DNA of 64,000 bases from Betaproteobacteria bacterium HGW-Betaproteobacteria-9 (GCA_002842215.1 PHCC01000012.1:1-64000), one strand, 5' to 3'; positions 33,272 to 45,667 are shown, counted from the first letter of the stretch. Program-made: numbers and translations. Notes: a model not told the origin generated them from the sequence alone.

Positions 33272-34621
33272 TCAGGCGGTCAGGTGTTTCGCCGACAGCC
33301 GGGGTATCCCATCCTGCAAAACCCCACCCACGGTGAAGAAGGAACCAAAGACCACGATTCTATCAGCGGGGTCTGCTGCAGACACCGCTGCCTGCAAAGC
33401 CCCCAGGGGGGTGGCGTGGCGTCCGGCCACCCGGCTCTTGCCCCCTGGCGCGGTGGCCGGATGGGCGTCCAGCAGCTGCGCCAGTGCTGCGGCACTGCTG
33501 GCACGCGGCAGAGGCAGATCGGTCACATGCCAGTGATCGATCAGCGGCGCAATACGCTCGAGCATGGCGCCCAGATCCTTGTCGGCCATGGCGCCAAACA
33601 CGGCATGGGTGGTCGGGTAATAACCCATGGCATCCAGGTTTTCGGCCAGCGCCGCCACCGAATGCGGGTTGTGCGCCACGTCCAGCACCAGCGTCGGGGT
33701 ACCGGGCACGATCTGGAAACGCCCAGGCAGCTCCACCATGGCCAGCCCGTTGCGCACCGCCTGGGCCGTGACCGGCAGGCGCGGGCGCAGGGCCTCGATG
33801 GCCGCCAGCACGCCGGAGGCATTGACCAGCTGGTTGGCGCCGCGCAGCGCCGGGTAGGCCAGGCCGGCATAACGCCGCCCGCCGTGCGAGGGGTGCATGG
33901 CCCAGCCCCACTGCTGCTGGTCGCCGGCAAAATGAAAGTCCTTGCCCAGGCGCCACAGCTCGGCGCCCACTTCCAGCGCGCGGTCCAGCACGCTTTGCGG
34001 CGGCACCGGGTCGCTCACCACCACCGGCCGGCCGGTGCGCATGATGCCGGCCTTTTCGTAGCCGATGGCTTCGCGGTCCGGGCCCAGGATGGCCATGTGG
34101 TCCAGCGCGATGCAGGTGATGACGGCGCAGTCGGCATCCAGGATGTTCACCGCGTCCAGCCGCCCGCCCAGACCCACTTCCAGAATCGCCACATCCAGCC
34201 CGCTGCGCGACAGGGTGCGCAGGATCGCCAGCGTGGTGAATTCGAAATAGCTCAGGCTGATGCTGTCTTCACCGCCCTGCCCCAGCCGGGCCGCCTCCAC
34301 CTCGGCGAACGCGGGCAGCAGCGCATCGGCGGCGACCGCTTCTCCCTGGACGCGGCAGCGCTCTTCAAAATGCACCAGGTGCGGCGAGGTGTAGACGCCA
34401 GTGCGGTAGCCCGCTTCGCCGTAGATGGCTTCGAGCATGGCGCAGGTGGAACCTTTGCCGTTGGTACCCGCCACGGTGATCACCGGGCAGCCCATCGCCA
34501 GCCCCATGCGCTGCGCCACGCGCTGCACGCGGTCCAGGCCCATGTCGATGGTGACGGGGTGCAGGCGCTCGCAGTGCGCGAGCCAGTCTTCAAGCGTATT
34601 CAGGGCCGGGAACGTGTTCAT
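33272..34621 (-). CDS. folC: Bifunctional folylpolyglutamate/dihydrofolate synthase
   Basis: This 449-residue Mur-ligase-family enzyme adds glutamate to folates and makes dihydrofolate. The ATP-binding loop VAGTNGKGSTCAML is near 45, followed by EVGLGGRLDAVN near 149 and the C-terminal ligase domain (VLDVAHNPHSVAALAENL). Length is normal, and the gene lies upstream of the SPOR-cvpA-purF run. Confidence 0.95.
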   Translation of the reverse strand: MNTFPALNTLEDWLAHCERLHPVTIDMGLDRVQRVAQRMGLAMGCPVITVAGTNGKGSTCAMLEAIYGEAGYRTGVYTSPHLVHFEERCRVQGEAVAADALLPAFAEVEAARLGQGGEDSISLSYFEFTTLAILRTLSRSGLDVAILEVGLGGRLDAVNILDADCAVITCIALDHMAILGPDREAIGYEKAGIMRTGRPVVVSDPVPPQSVLDRALEVGAELWRLGKDFHFAGDQQQWGWAMHPSHGGRRYAGLAYPALRGANQLVNASGVLAAIEALRPRLPVTAQAVRNGLAMVELPGRFQIVPGTPTLVLDVAHNPHSVAALAENLDAMGYYPTTHAVFGAMADKDLGAMLERIAPLIDHWHVTDLPLPRASSAAALAQLLDAHPATAPGGKSRVAGRHATPLGALQAAVSAADPADRIVVFGSFFTVGGVLQDGIPRLSAKHLTA

Positions 34622-34651
34622 GGCCCTGATTATCCCGGGCCGACCAAAACC

Positions 34652-36003
<1,352 letters not shown>

Positions 36004-36060
36004 CGGGCCTCGCCCGCCTAAAATCGTGGTTTCGCCTCCACTTTCCACACCCTTCTCCCC

Positions 36061-36378
36061 ATGAGCACCACCCAGATCAGCGGCGTCACCGTCACCACCC
36101 AGGCCAGCGTGTATTTCGATGGCAAATGCGTCAGCCACGGCATCACCTTCCCGGACGGCACCAAGAAGTCGGTCGGCGTGGTGCTGCCCGCCACGCTCAC
36201 CTTCAACACCGGCGCGCCCGAGATCATGGAATGCGTGGCCGGCGGCTGCGAATACAAGCTGGCCGGCACCGACGCCTGGCTCAAGTCCGGCCCGGGCGAC
36301 AAGTTCAGCATTCCCGGCAACAGCAGCTTCGACATCCGCGTGACCGAGCCCTACCACTACATCTGCCACTTCGGCTGA
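36061..36378 (+). CDS. ppnP: Pyrimidine/purine nucleoside phosphorylase
   Basis: This 105-residue cupin-fold protein matches PpnP (YaiE): ASVYFDGKCVSHGITFPDGTKKSVGVVLP, TGAPEIMECVAGGCEYKL, and PGNSSFDIRVTEPYHYICHFG at the end. It phosphorolyses a range of nucleosides. It lies 30 bases before argG on the same strand. Confidence 0.92.
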   Translation: MSTTQISGVTVTTQASVYFDGKCVSHGITFPDGTKKSVGVVLPATLTFNTGAPEIMECVAGGCEYKLAGTDAWLKSGPGDKFSIPGNSSFDIRVTEPYHYICHFG

Positions 36379-37749
<1,371 letters not shown>

Positions 37750-37780
37750 GTCCAGTCGTTTGCACCCTTGCGCCCCCGAG

Positions 37781-37810
37781 AAAGCCGCTCCCCCGAGCGG
37801 CTTTCCTGCT
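37781..37810 (+). terminator. Terminator after argG
   Basis: The perfect stem AAAGCCGCTC/GAGCGGCTTT with a CCCC loop is followed by a T/C-rich tail. It lies 31 bases past the argG stop, between the convergent argG and lipoprotein genes, so it may serve both. Confidence 0.7.
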
Positions 37811-37832
37811 TCTGGGCGCGACTCGCCGGGGA

Positions 37833-39413
37833 TCAGTGGCTTTGGGCGCCAACGCCAGCCGGTTCGACCCGCTCGAAACGCCGATCGATCAGATCCGGAT
37901 CGTCAAAATGACGCCGCCCGACAAAGGCCGTGGCGTGGTGACCCCACTGCCGCTGCGCACCGGCGTCCCGCACGCCCATGGGCCAGAACAGGTAGCGCTC
38001 GCCCCGCTGTGTGCCGGCAATGAGACCGTCGGGGCCATACAGGCTGCGGCGCGTGCCGGACTCGCCGCCGGGCCAGGGCAGCGAACGCAACACGGATTCC
38101 AACCGGTGTTCATAAGGTTCGCCGACCAGGTCGCGCGCCGTGCTCAGAGCCGTGAGGTAATGCGACCCTGAAACCAGCCGCAGGACCATGCGTTCCCCGG
38201 CAACCGGCTCCGGCGCCTCGCCCGGGATGAACACCCATTCAATGCTCGGTTCGGGAGCGGGTCTGGCGCGCAGCGCGCGGGTGGGGAAAAAGAGGTGGTA
38301 ACAACCGCAGGCGTGGATCGTGTCGTACAGCAAAGGCTTGCCCTGGATGTCCAGCGTCACGCGCCAGACCAGACCATCCAGCTGGCCCGCCAGCAGATCA
38401 AAAGATCCAGCCCGTGGCCGCTCAGGAAACCAGGCCAGGTAAACCAGTTGCACCAGCGTGTGCCCTTCATGCCGAACAAACGCGATGCGCCGGTACACCG
38501 TCGGCTGCGACGTGTCCACACGCGGCGAGCCATCGGGCGCCAGGGTCATGGCGCCGATGCGGTCGAAGCCGGCCCCCGCGGGCAGTTCAAACACCGGGGC
38601 ATGGCGGTCCAGCAGTTGCTGCTGGAGGCGTTCACCCAGTTGGGGAATGCCCAGCGCGTTGCGCGGTGCACGCGCGAACGCATCACCAAGGTCCCCGACC
38701 TCCGATGTCCAAGGCACGAAGCGCGTGGTGGATGGCCCGCCGGGCGCCACCTGCGCCTCACGGGCAAAGGCGTCCAGCGTGTCTTGTTGCCAGCGTCGCA
38801 CGCCCGCGCTGAACGGCAGGCGCGTGATGGCGTAGACACCCAGCGCACGGGCCAGTGTGGAATAGGCGTCAGGGACCTGCGCCCGTTCAAGCAACCGCGT
38901 GCGGCGCACGGCCGCGCTTCGGTCAAAGTCCGTCAACACCTGCGCGCAGTGCCGGGTCTGCTCGGCAACGGCGGCCCTTGGATCCTTCGGCGGGCTGTTG
39001 ATCCAGCCCTCGGCAACCGCAGCCAAGGCATCAATGCCCACGTCGGGCAGGTTGGCGATTTCAATCCCGTGTCCTTCGGTTCCCCGCGCCTGCAACAAAC
39101 CGAGCCAGTCGTCGAAAGCCGCACCGCCCTGCGCAGCCCGCTCACGAAACGAGGCCAGAAAGCGGGTGCTCCGCAACTGCGGGAACCCCACCACGCGGTG
39201 ATCCTCAGCGTCGTTCACCCGGTGCTGGGTCACGACAAGGTCCAGCCGGGTGAACCAGGCCCGGCAACTGGCTGCCGGATCATCCGGCTGGCTCGTCGCG
39301 GGTTCTGACGGTGCGGGCCACGAAGCACAGGCCGACAAGGCCGCCAGCAGCAACGTTGCCCACAGCCACCGCAGGACCTGCAGCGGCGGGGCATCAGCGC
39401 GCGCGAACCCCAT
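37833..39413 (-). CDS. Predicted lipoprotein, function unknown
   Basis: This 526-residue protein has an N-terminal signal peptide ending in a lipobox (LLLAALSACASW, Cys near 28), so it should be lipid-anchored. The body has no motif I recognise. Two adjacent Cys (HACGCYHLFF) lie near residue 365. It starts 6 bases before the neighbouring SRPBCC gene's end on the same strand, so the two may be co-expressed. Confidence 0.75.
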   Translation of the reverse strand: MGFARADAPPLQVLRWLWATLLLAALSACASWPAPSEPATSQPDDPAASCRAWFTRLDLVVTQHRVNDAEDHRVVGFPQLRSTRFLASFRERAAQGGAAFDDWLGLLQARGTEGHGIEIANLPDVGIDALAAVAEGWINSPPKDPRAAVAEQTRHCAQVLTDFDRSAAVRRTRLLERAQVPDAYSTLARALGVYAITRLPFSAGVRRWQQDTLDAFAREAQVAPGGPSTTRFVPWTSEVGDLGDAFARAPRNALGIPQLGERLQQQLLDRHAPVFELPAGAGFDRIGAMTLAPDGSPRVDTSQPTVYRRIAFVRHEGHTLVQLVYLAWFPERPRAGSFDLLAGQLDGLVWRVTLDIQGKPLLYDTIHACGCYHLFFPTRALRARPAPEPSIEWVFIPGEAPEPVAGERMVLRLVSGSHYLTALSTARDLVGEPYEHRLESVLRSLPWPGGESGTRRSLYGPDGLIAGTQRGERYLFWPMGVRDAGAQRQWGHHATAFVGRRHFDDPDLIDRRFERVEPAGVGAQSH

Positions 39414-39419
39414 GGCTGG

Positions 39420-40013
39420 CTACTTCGGTACCGCTCGCGTGCGGCGTTGGATCTCGGCCACGAGGCTTTCAAACCGCTGGCGGATGTTCGCCCGCAGGAT
39501 CGGCTGGGCCAGGAATCCCGGCACCGGGGAAGCCAGTTCCAGTTCCCCTCGCCAGGTGAGGTCGTACAGATCGGTGGCGCCCGTCACGGGTATCAACCGG
39601 TATTCCCCTTCCAGGTGACTGAAATCGCCTCGCACCGCCTTCACGCCAATGCGCTCTGGCGGATATTCGTCCACCTCCAGCACCACATTGACCGTCATGC
39701 CGAAAAACAGGATGTCGGCCCTTCCACTCTGCTCGACCAGTGCACCGCCCGGCTTGCGCTGAAGAACCACGCTGCGGTCCATGCCGGTGATCCATTGGGC
39801 GGTGTTGTCGTAGTCGGTCAGGGTGGCCCAGATCACGCTGTAGGGTGCAGCCACTGTGGTGCGCATGCCGATGGCGACCCGGCGGCCCTGGTGGGTGGCC
39901 GTGATGTCGACACCCGTGGTCTCGGCCATCGCCAGGCGTGCCGGAACAGCGTAAGCCACACAGCTGGTCACCAGCAGCAGCCGCACCATCCGCGAGAGGT
40001 ATCGACGGTTCAT
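39420..40013 (-). CDS. Exported SRPBCC (START-like) family protein
   Basis: The start is set at MNRRYLSRMVRLLLV (197 residues), which gives a clean signal peptide (VRLLLVTSCVAYAVPARLAMA, cleavage near AMA-ET). The mature part resembles polyketide cyclase/START proteins: VAAPYSVIWATLTDYDNTAQWITGMDRSVVLQ and LEGEYRLIPVTGATDLYDLTWRGELELASPVPGF. These bind lipids or other hydrophobic ligands; the ligand here is unknown. Confidence 0.8.
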   Translation of the reverse strand: MNRRYLSRMVRLLLVTSCVAYAVPARLAMAETTGVDITATHQGRRVAIGMRTTVAAPYSVIWATLTDYDNTAQWITGMDRSVVLQRKPGGALVEQSGRADILFFGMTVNVVLEVDEYPPERIGVKAVRGDFSHLEGEYRLIPVTGATDLYDLTWRGELELASPVPGFLAQPILRANIRQRFESLVAEIQRRTRAVPK

Positions 40014-40064
40014 GGACCGCATGCTACAGCGGCAGAACAATTGGCGCTGGCGCCGGAAAATCCC

Positions 40065-41114
40065 TCAGACCACCACAGGTTCGGGCTCCAGCCGGATACC
40101 GAAACGCTCGTAGACACTGGTCTGGATCGCCTTGGCCAGGGTCATGACCTCGCCTCCGGTGCAGGGGTGGCTGGGGCCACCGCGGTTGACCAAGACCAGG
40201 GCCTGCTTTTCGTACACGCCGGCGTTGCCCACGCTCTTGCCCTTCCAGCCGCAGGCGTCGATCAGCCAGCCCGCAGCCAGCTTGATGCTGCCATCGGGCA
40301 TGGGGTAGTGCACCACCTTCGGGTCGCGCGCGATGATGTCGGCGCACTGCTCGGGCGTCACGGTGGGGTTCTTGAAAAAACTGCCGGCGTTGCCAATCAC
40401 CGCCGGGTCGGGCAGTTTGGCGCGCCGGATCGCCACCACCCAGTCGAAGATCTGCTGCGCATCGGGCGTGTGGATGCCGGTCTCGGCCATCTTGCGCTCC
40501 AGGTCCAGGTAGCCCAGCACCGGCTTCCAGGGTTTGGGCAGCAGAAAACGCACGCGGGTGATCAGCGTCCGACCCGCCAGACCGAAACTGCGCGCGTCCG
40601 ATGGCGTGTGTTTGAACACCGAATCGCGGTAACCGAACCCGCATTGCGCGGCGTCCAGCACGAAGGCGCGACCCGTCTGCAGGTCGATGGCGTCGAGCGA
40701 GTGAAATCGGTCCTGCAGTTCCACGCCGTAGGCGCCGATGTTCTGCACCGGCGACGCGCCCACCGAGCCGGGTATCAGCGCCAGGTTCTCCAGACCGGGC
40801 CAGCCCTGCTCCAGCGTCCAGGCCACGAACTGGTGCCAGTTCTCGCCCGCACCGGCCTCCACCACCCAGCCCTTGGCGGTTTCTTCCACCAGGCGCCGAC
40901 CCGGGATGTCGACCTTGAGCACCAGCGCCTTGATGTCGCCCGTGATCACGAGGTTGCTGCCCCCGCCGAGCACAAACACCGGTGCGGCCCAGTCGGGTCC
41001 GGTCATCAGACCGGTGAGGTCCGCCTCGGAGCGCACGCGCGCGAACCGCTGGGCCCGCGCCGCGATGCCAAAACTGTTGAGAGGCTGGAGCGCCACATTG
41101 TTCTCGACTAACAT
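40065..41114 (-). CDS. murB: UDP-N-acetylenolpyruvoylglucosamine reductase
   Basis: This 349-residue FAD enzyme reduces UDP-GlcNAc-enolpyruvate to UDP-MurNAc. The FAD-binding segments are [15 protein letters not shown] near 49 and [27 protein letters not shown] near 110. The catalytic region [12 protein letters not shown] is near 239 and the C-terminal Glu is in the [20 protein letters not shown] segment. Its start is 41 bases from the divergent YajQ-family gene. Confidence 0.95.
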   Translation of the reverse strand: MLVENNVALQPLNSFGIAARAQRFARVRSEADLTGLMTGPDWAAPVFVLGGGSNLVITGDIKALVLKVDIPGRRLVEETAKGWVVEAGAGENWHQFVAWTLEQGWPGLENLALIPGSVGASPVQNIGAYGVELQDRFHSLDAIDLQTGRAFVLDAAQCGFGYRDSVFKHTPSDARSFGLAGRTLITRVRFLLPKPWKPVLGYLDLERKMAETGIHTPDAQQIFDWVVAIRRAKLPDPAVIGNAGSFFKNPTVTPEQCADIIARDPKVVHYPMPDGSIKLAAGWLIDACGWKGKSVGNAGVYEKQALVLVNRGGPSHPCTGGEVMTLAKAIQTSVYERFGIRLEPEPVVV

Positions 41115-41154
41115 CTGAAGATTGTCTCACCCACGCATTCTGGAACCACGCACC

Positions 41155-41646
41155 ATGCCTTCTTTTGACACCGTTCTCGAAGCCGATCTTGTGGAAGTGA
41201 AAAACGCGGTCGAACAGGTCGCGCGCGAAATCGGCACCCGCTTTGACTTCAAGGGCACCAGCGCCGGCATCGAGCTCAAAGACAAGGAAAAGGAAATCAC
41301 CCTGTTCGGAGATGCCGACTTCCAGCTCACCCAGGTCAACGACGTGCTAGTGGCCAAACTGGCCAAGCGCGGCGTGGACGTGCGCTTCCTCGACGCCGGC
41401 AAGGTCGAAAAGATCGGCGGCGACAAGGTCAAGCAGGTGGTGAAAGTCAAAAACGGCATCAGCACCGAAGACGGCAAAAAAATCCAGCAAACCCTCAAGG
41501 GCAGCAAGATCAAGGTGCAGGGCGCCATCCAGGGCGACGCGGTGCGCGTGACCGGCGCCAAGCGCGACGACCTGCAGGCCGCCATGGCGCTGATCAAAAG
41601 CGAGCTGAAGGACCTGCCTTTGTCGTTCAACAATTTTCGGGACTGA
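41155..41646 (+). CDS. YajQ family nucleotide-binding protein
   Basis: The start is taken at [15 protein letters not shown] (163 residues). The family pattern is intact: [15 protein letters not shown] near 20, [17 protein letters not shown] near 64, and the C-terminal [26 protein letters not shown]. YajQ proteins bind nucleotides, including cyclic di-GMP in some bacteria, and are implicated in regulation. Confidence 0.94.
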   Translation: MPSFDTVLEADLVEVKNAVEQVAREIGTRFDFKGTSAGIELKDKEKEITLFGDADFQLTQVNDVLVAKLAKRGVDVRFLDAGKVEKIGGDKVKQVVKVKNGISTEDGKKIQQTLKGSKIKVQGAIQGDAVRVTGAKRDDLQAAMALIKSELKDLPLSFNNFRD

Positions 41647-41649
41647 GCC

Positions 41650-41735
41650 CACCCCCGCGCCGCGCCCAGTGGCGCGTCACCCCCTCAAGGGGGCGGCGCC
41701 TTTAGGTCGGCAAAGCCGGACCCTCGGCGCCCTCG
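41650..41735. repeat. Repetitive extragenic G+C-rich element, copy 1 (inverted)
   Basis: The segment contains CCCCCTCAAGGGGGC and GGCAAAGCCGG. These are the inverted form of the intergenic element seen at 43988, 56921, 60169, 61053 and 62755 (core GGAACCGGCTTTGCCGGGCC, then a C-run/G-run palindrome). Confidence 0.6.
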
Positions 41736-41748
41736 GTCAAGGCACTTC

Positions 41749-42399
41749 ATGCGTACATCGTTTCTTTGCCCCGCACTGCTTCTGGCCCTCGTTGCCAACG
41801 CCTCGTTGGCGCAGTCGGTTGCGTTGTCGGGCATGAGCGGCAGCAAGGCGCTGGTCGTGATCGATGGGGGTGCACCGCGGTTCATGAGCGCGGGACAGAC
41901 GCACCAGGGCGTGCGCCTCGTCAGCGCCCAGGACGACACCGCAGTGATCGAGATCGATGGCAAGCGCCAGACGCTGCGCGTGGGCGAGGCACCGGTGAGC
42001 GTAGGCCGCATGGCGGCAAGCGGCGGCGGTGGTCAGCGCATCGTGCTGACAGCCGACTCGCGGGGTCACTTCATGCCGCAGGGCCAGATCAATGGCAAGA
42101 CAGTGCAGTTCATGGTGGACACCGGGGCCACCGGCATCGGGATCGGCGAAGCCGAAGCCCGGCGCATCAACCTGAAGTTCGAACAAGGGCAGAAGGTCCG
42201 GCTGAACACCGCCAACGGCTCGGCCAACGGCTACCTCATCAAGCTGGATTCGGTGCGCCTGGGTGATGTCGTGGTGTACGACGTGGCAGCCATCGTGACG
42301 CCGCAGCCGATGCCTTATGTGCTGCTCGGCAACACCTTCCTCACCCGCTTCCAGATGCAGCGCACGAACGACCAGCTCACACTGGAAAAGCGCTTCTGA
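41749..42399 (+). CDS. Retropepsin-like aspartic protease (exported)
   Basis: This 216-residue protein has a signal peptide (FLCPALLLALVANASLAQS). A C-terminal retropepsin-like domain has the catalytic motif FMVDTGATGIGIGE near 121 and PYVLLGNTFLTRFQ near 190. It matches the clan AA TIGR02281-type proteases of proteobacteria, which act as dimers in the envelope. The substrate is unknown. Confidence 0.88.
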   Translation: MRTSFLCPALLLALVANASLAQSVALSGMSGSKALVVIDGGAPRFMSAGQTHQGVRLVSAQDDTAVIEIDGKRQTLRVGEAPVSVGRMAASGGGGQRIVLTADSRGHFMPQGQINGKTVQFMVDTGATGIGIGEAEARRINLKFEQGQKVRLNTANGSANGYLIKLDSVRLGDVVVYDVAAIVTPQPMPYVLLGNTFLTRFQMQRTNDQLTLEKRF

Positions 42400-42403
42400 C
42401 CGT

Positions 42404-42760
42404 TCAGGCCTGAGCGGCGGTCACCACGATCTCGATCTTCCAGTCCGGGTTGGCCAGCGCGGCCTGCACCGTGGCACGCGGCGGCGCGGTGCCCGGCACC
42501 ACCCAGGCGTCCCACACCTCGTTCATGGCGCCGATCTCGCGGATGTCGGTCAGGAAAATCTGCGCGCGCAGGATGCGCGACTTGTCGCTGCCAGCTTCCA
42601 GCAGGCGCTCCTGCACCTGATCCAGTACGTCCTGCGTCTGGCCCCGGATGTGTGTATCGCCCCGTTCGGGCACCATGCCGGCGAGGTAGACCACACCGTT
42701 GAAAACCGCCGCTTCGCTGTAGCGGGCCGCCACGCCGTGGCGCTCAATATCGTTGCTCAT
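42404..42760 (-). CDS. RidA family protein
   Basis: The start is chosen at MSNDIERHGVAARYSEAAVF (118 residues). The family pattern is visible: NGVVYLAGMVPERGDTHIRGQTQDVLDQVQERLLEAGSDKSRILRAQIFLTD and PGTAPPRATVQAALANPDWKIEI, including the conserved Arg in PPRATVQ. RidA proteins hydrolyse reactive enamines/imines. The start overlaps the plsY stop by 4 bases. Confidence 0.9.
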   Translation of the reverse strand: MSNDIERHGVAARYSEAAVFNGVVYLAGMVPERGDTHIRGQTQDVLDQVQERLLEAGSDKSRILRAQIFLTDIREIGAMNEVWDAWVVPGTAPPRATVQAALANPDWKIEIVVTAAQA

Positions 42761-43386
42761 TTGCTTTTGGACCCCAGTTTGCTTTCTTTGCCAGCGAAGA
42801 GCCGGTTGATGTTTTCCGCGTGGCGCCACACCAGCAGGATGCCCATGACCGCCAGACTCAAGACCATCACGTTCGGGGCGTCCCAGGCCACCTGGCGGCC
42901 AAACAGGTAGTACGCCGGTGCGAACACCGCCGTGACGATGGAGGCCAGTGACGAGTAGCGAAAGAAGAAGGCCACGATCACCCAGGTGGCCAGCGTGGCG
43001 AGACCGAGCCAGGGGTTGAAACCGAGTATCACGCCGGCCGCCGTGGCCACGCCCTTGCCACCCTGAAAGCGGAAGAACACCGGATACAGGTGCCCGAGAA
43101 AAGCCGCCAGGCCCACAAGCGCCACCGTGCCGTCGCCCAGCCCCCAGGACTCACCCCACCACTTCACGGCCACCACCGGCAGCCAGCCCTTGAAGGCATC
43201 CAGCAGCAGCGTGACGATGGCCGCGGCCTTGCTGCCCGAGCGCAGCACGTTGGTGGCGCCGGGGTTCTTGCTGCCGAAGGTGCGCGGGTCGTTCAGGCCC
43301 ATCGCGCGACTGACCAGCACGGCAAAAGACAGCGAACCGCTCAGGTAGGCGGCGACGGTGGCGATGAGCGGATAGAAGGATTCCAA
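42757..43386 (-). CDS. plsY: Glycerol-3-phosphate acyltransferase PlsY
   Basis: The start is a TTG at 43386 preceded by GAGGACG, giving 209 residues; the ORF-track start is an extension into the neighbouring gene. Several transmembrane helices are visible, with the PlsY loops SGSLSFAVLVSRAMG, RTFGSKNPGATNVLRSGSK, and FFRFQGGKGVATAAGVIL. PlsY acylates glycerol-3-phosphate using acyl-phosphate, the first step of phospholipid synthesis. Confidence 0.92.
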   Translation of the reverse strand: MESFYPLIATVAAYLSGSLSFAVLVSRAMGLNDPRTFGSKNPGATNVLRSGSKAAAIVTLLLDAFKGWLPVVAVKWWGESWGLGDGTVALVGLAAFLGHLYPVFFRFQGGKGVATAAGVILGFNPWLGLATLATWVIVAFFFRYSSLASIVTAVFAPAYYLFGRQVAWDAPNVMVLSLAVMGILLVWRHAENINRLFAGKESKLGSKSK

Positions 43387-43450
43387 GGCGACGTCCTCGT
43401 TGTTGTTCTGGGGGTTCGCGCGTCCAGCGCGCGCGGGTTGTTCCGGTCGC

Positions 43451-43945
43451 CTATTCTGCCAGCGCGCACTGCACGGCCTTGGCCCCCAGCGGACCACTGA
43501 GCACGGCCGGATCGATCCCGACCAGGAAACCGCGCCGCCCGCCATTGATCCAGATCTTCGGCAGTGCCAACACCGTGGACTCCACCCAGACCGGCATGTC
43601 GCGTTTGAGGCCAAAGGGCGAGGTGCCGCCCACGAAATAGCCACTGTGCCGGTTCGCCACTTCGGGTTTGCAGGGTTCGACCGACTTGGCGCCGATCTGG
43701 CGCGCCAGGTTCTTGGTGGACACCGTGCGGTTGCCGTGCATCAGCACCGCCAGCGGCTTCGCCGCCTCGTCTTGCATGATCAGCGTCTTCACCACGGCGA
43801 ACGGATCAAAACCCAGCACCGCCGCGCTGTGCTGCGCACCGCCGTGCTCCAGGTACTCGTAGGGGTGCTCGGTGAAGACCACACCGTGGGCCTTGAGCCA
43901 GGCGGTGGCGGGCGTTTCTGAGACGTGGGACTTGTTCTTGGCCAT
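43451..43945 (-). CDS. YbaK-type Cys-tRNA(Pro)/aminoacyl-tRNA deacylase
   Basis: The start is taken at MAKNKSHVSETPATAW (164 residues). The YbaK/EbsC pattern is present: VKTLIMQDEAAKPLAVLMHGNRTVSTKNLARQIG, then GGTSPFGLKRDMPVWVESTVL and INGGRRGFLVGI. These enzymes remove mischarged amino acids from tRNA. Confidence 0.92.
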   Translation of the reverse strand: MAKNKSHVSETPATAWLKAHGVVFTEHPYEYLEHGGAQHSAAVLGFDPFAVVKTLIMQDEAAKPLAVLMHGNRTVSTKNLARQIGAKSVEPCKPEVANRHSGYFVGGTSPFGLKRDMPVWVESTVLALPKIWINGGRRGFLVGIDPAVLSGPLGAKAVQCALAE

Positions 43946-43987
43946 GAGGGAATGCAGGCGAGGAACGTGCCTTGCCCAGGATGCGGT

Positions 43988-44057
43988 GGAACCGGCTCCG
44001 CCGGGCCACTCGCATCGCCCCCTGAAGGGGGTCGCGCGCAGCGCGGCGGGGGTGGGC
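43988..44057. repeat. Repetitive extragenic element, copy 2
   Basis: It contains GGAACCGGCTCCGCCGGGCC, CGCCCCCTGAAGGGGG and GCGCGCAGCGCGGCGGGGG, the same order as in the copies within the nif cluster. Confidence 0.65.
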
Positions 44058-44060
44058 TGA

Positions 44061-45104
44061 TCACTGTGCAGGGTCGCGCGTCTCCCAACGGATCTTGTCG
44101 ATCTCTTTGAGCAGTTCGGGCGACAACGTTGTGCCCCAGGCATCCAGACATTCGTCCAGCTGCGCCAGCGAGGTCACACCGATGATGGTGCTGGCCACAC
44201 GCCAGTTGGTGTAGCAGAAGGCCAGCGCCAGCTGCGCCGGCGTCATGCCGTGCTCGCGGGCCAGCGCGTTGTATCGGCGCGCGGCATCCAGCGCTTCCGG
44301 CCGGCCCCAGCGCTGTTTGCGCATCGAGTCGTACAGCGCCATGCGGCCCGCATCGCCGACCAGCCCGGTGGCATCGTACTTGCCGGTCAGCAGGCCAAAG
44401 CCCAGCGGTGAATACGCCAGCAGCGACACGCCCAGGCGGTGGCAGGTTTCGTCGAGCCCGTTCTCATAGCTGCGGTTGATCAGGCAATACGGGTTCTGCA
44501 CCGTGGCCACGCGCGGCAGGCCGTGCTGCTCGGCCAGGCGCACGAACTCGTGCACGCCGTAAGGTGTTTCGTTCGACAGGCCCACCGCCCGCACCTTGCC
44601 CGCTTGGACCAGCTCGGCCAGGGCCTCCAGCTGCTCGTGCACGGATACACCGGGCTTGTCTTTGGCCGGATCGAAATACAGCGCGCCAAAGGCCGGCACG
44701 TTGCGCGCCGGCCAGTGGATCTGATACAGGTCGATCACGTCGGTCTGCAAGCGGCGCAGGCTGGCCTCGCAGGCCTCGATGATGCCGGCCTTGTTCACCT
44801 CGGGGCGCAGCCAGGGCATGCCGCGGGCAGGGCCCGCCACCTTGGTGGCCAGCACGAGTTTTTCGCGCGCGCCCGGCGTTTTGGCGAACCAGTTGCCGAG
44901 AATGGTTTCGGTGGCGCCGCAGGTTTCGGCCCGGGCGGGCACCGAATACATCTCGGCCGCGTCGAGGAAGTTGACGCCGCGCTCCAGCGAGCGGTCCAGG
45001 ATCTGGTGGGCATCGGCTTCGTTGACCTGTTCACCAAAGGTCATGGTGCCGAGGCAGATGGGGGAGACTTGCAGGGCGCTGGCGCCCAGTGAAACAGTGT
45101 TCAT
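44061..45104 (-). CDS. Aldo/keto reductase (Tas-like)
   Basis: This 347-residue TIM-barrel oxidoreductase begins LGASALQVSPICLGTMTFGEQVNEADAH, typical of Tas-type members. The catalytic Asp and Tyr are in NFLDAAEMYSVP near 50, the Lys in LATKVAG, and the His in YQIHWP. The NADP-binding C-terminus (STIIGVTSLAQLDECLDA) is present. The substrate is not determined. Confidence 0.9.
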   Translation of the reverse strand: MNTVSLGASALQVSPICLGTMTFGEQVNEADAHQILDRSLERGVNFLDAAEMYSVPARAETCGATETILGNWFAKTPGAREKLVLATKVAGPARGMPWLRPEVNKAGIIEACEASLRRLQTDVIDLYQIHWPARNVPAFGALYFDPAKDKPGVSVHEQLEALAELVQAGKVRAVGLSNETPYGVHEFVRLAEQHGLPRVATVQNPYCLINRSYENGLDETCHRLGVSLLAYSPLGFGLLTGKYDATGLVGDAGRMALYDSMRKQRWGRPEALDAARRYNALAREHGMTPAQLALAFCYTNWRVASTIIGVTSLAQLDECLDAWGTTLSPELLKEIDKIRWETRDPAQ

Positions 45105-45220
45105 GAAGAAGTGTGCAAATGCGTATGGCGTGAAACCGGAAGACCGAAACGGTCTATAAGTTTAGGGCCGCGGGAAAGCCCCGTGTGTCACCCGTGAACC
45201 CGCCCGCCCTGGAGTTGCCC

Positions 45221-45661
45221 ATGTACCGATTCAAGCCCCTGCACCTGCTCACCGCCTTCGCCTTGTGCATCACCCTGGCGGGTTGTGGCACGCCGGGTCG
45301 GAGCGGCGGCCCGGGGCCCGACCGGGTTGGCGAAGGCGCCGGAGTGGCGCTCGATATGCCCGTCACGGAAGCCTTTTCCCCCGGGCGATCGGCCGTCAAA
45401 CCCGCGCTCGCCCGCCGGCTCAATGGCCTGGCGCAGCGGCTGCAGGGACAGGGCTACTCGCGCCTGCGCATCGTGGGGCCCGGCGACGAAACGGACCGCG
45501 CATCGTCCAACCGGATGCTGGCGCTGGACCGCGCGCACAGCGTGCGCGACTACCTGATCGCGCGCGGCCTGTCGGTGACGCGGCTGCAGGCCGAAGGCGA
45601 GGCGTCGAGCCGCAGCTTGGCCATTCATGTCACCGCACCGCCCGGCCGCGGCTCCCGTTGA
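45221..45661 (+). CDS. OmpA-family lipoprotein
   Basis: The start is set at MYRFKPLHLLTAF (146 residues), which gives a lipoprotein signal with lipobox ITLAGCG (Cys near 23). The rest resembles an OmpA C-terminal domain: FSPGRSAVKPALARRLNGLAQRLQGQGYSRLRIVG, then ALDRAHSVRDYLIARGLSVTRLQAEGEA. It should bind peptidoglycan as an outer-membrane lipoprotein. Confidence 0.85.
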   Translation: MYRFKPLHLLTAFALCITLAGCGTPGRSGGPGPDRVGEGAGVALDMPVTEAFSPGRSAVKPALARRLNGLAQRLQGQGYSRLRIVGPGDETDRASSNRMLALDRAHSVRDYLIARGLSVTRLQAEGEASSRSLAIHVTAPPGRGSR

Positions 45662-45667
45662 GGGTAT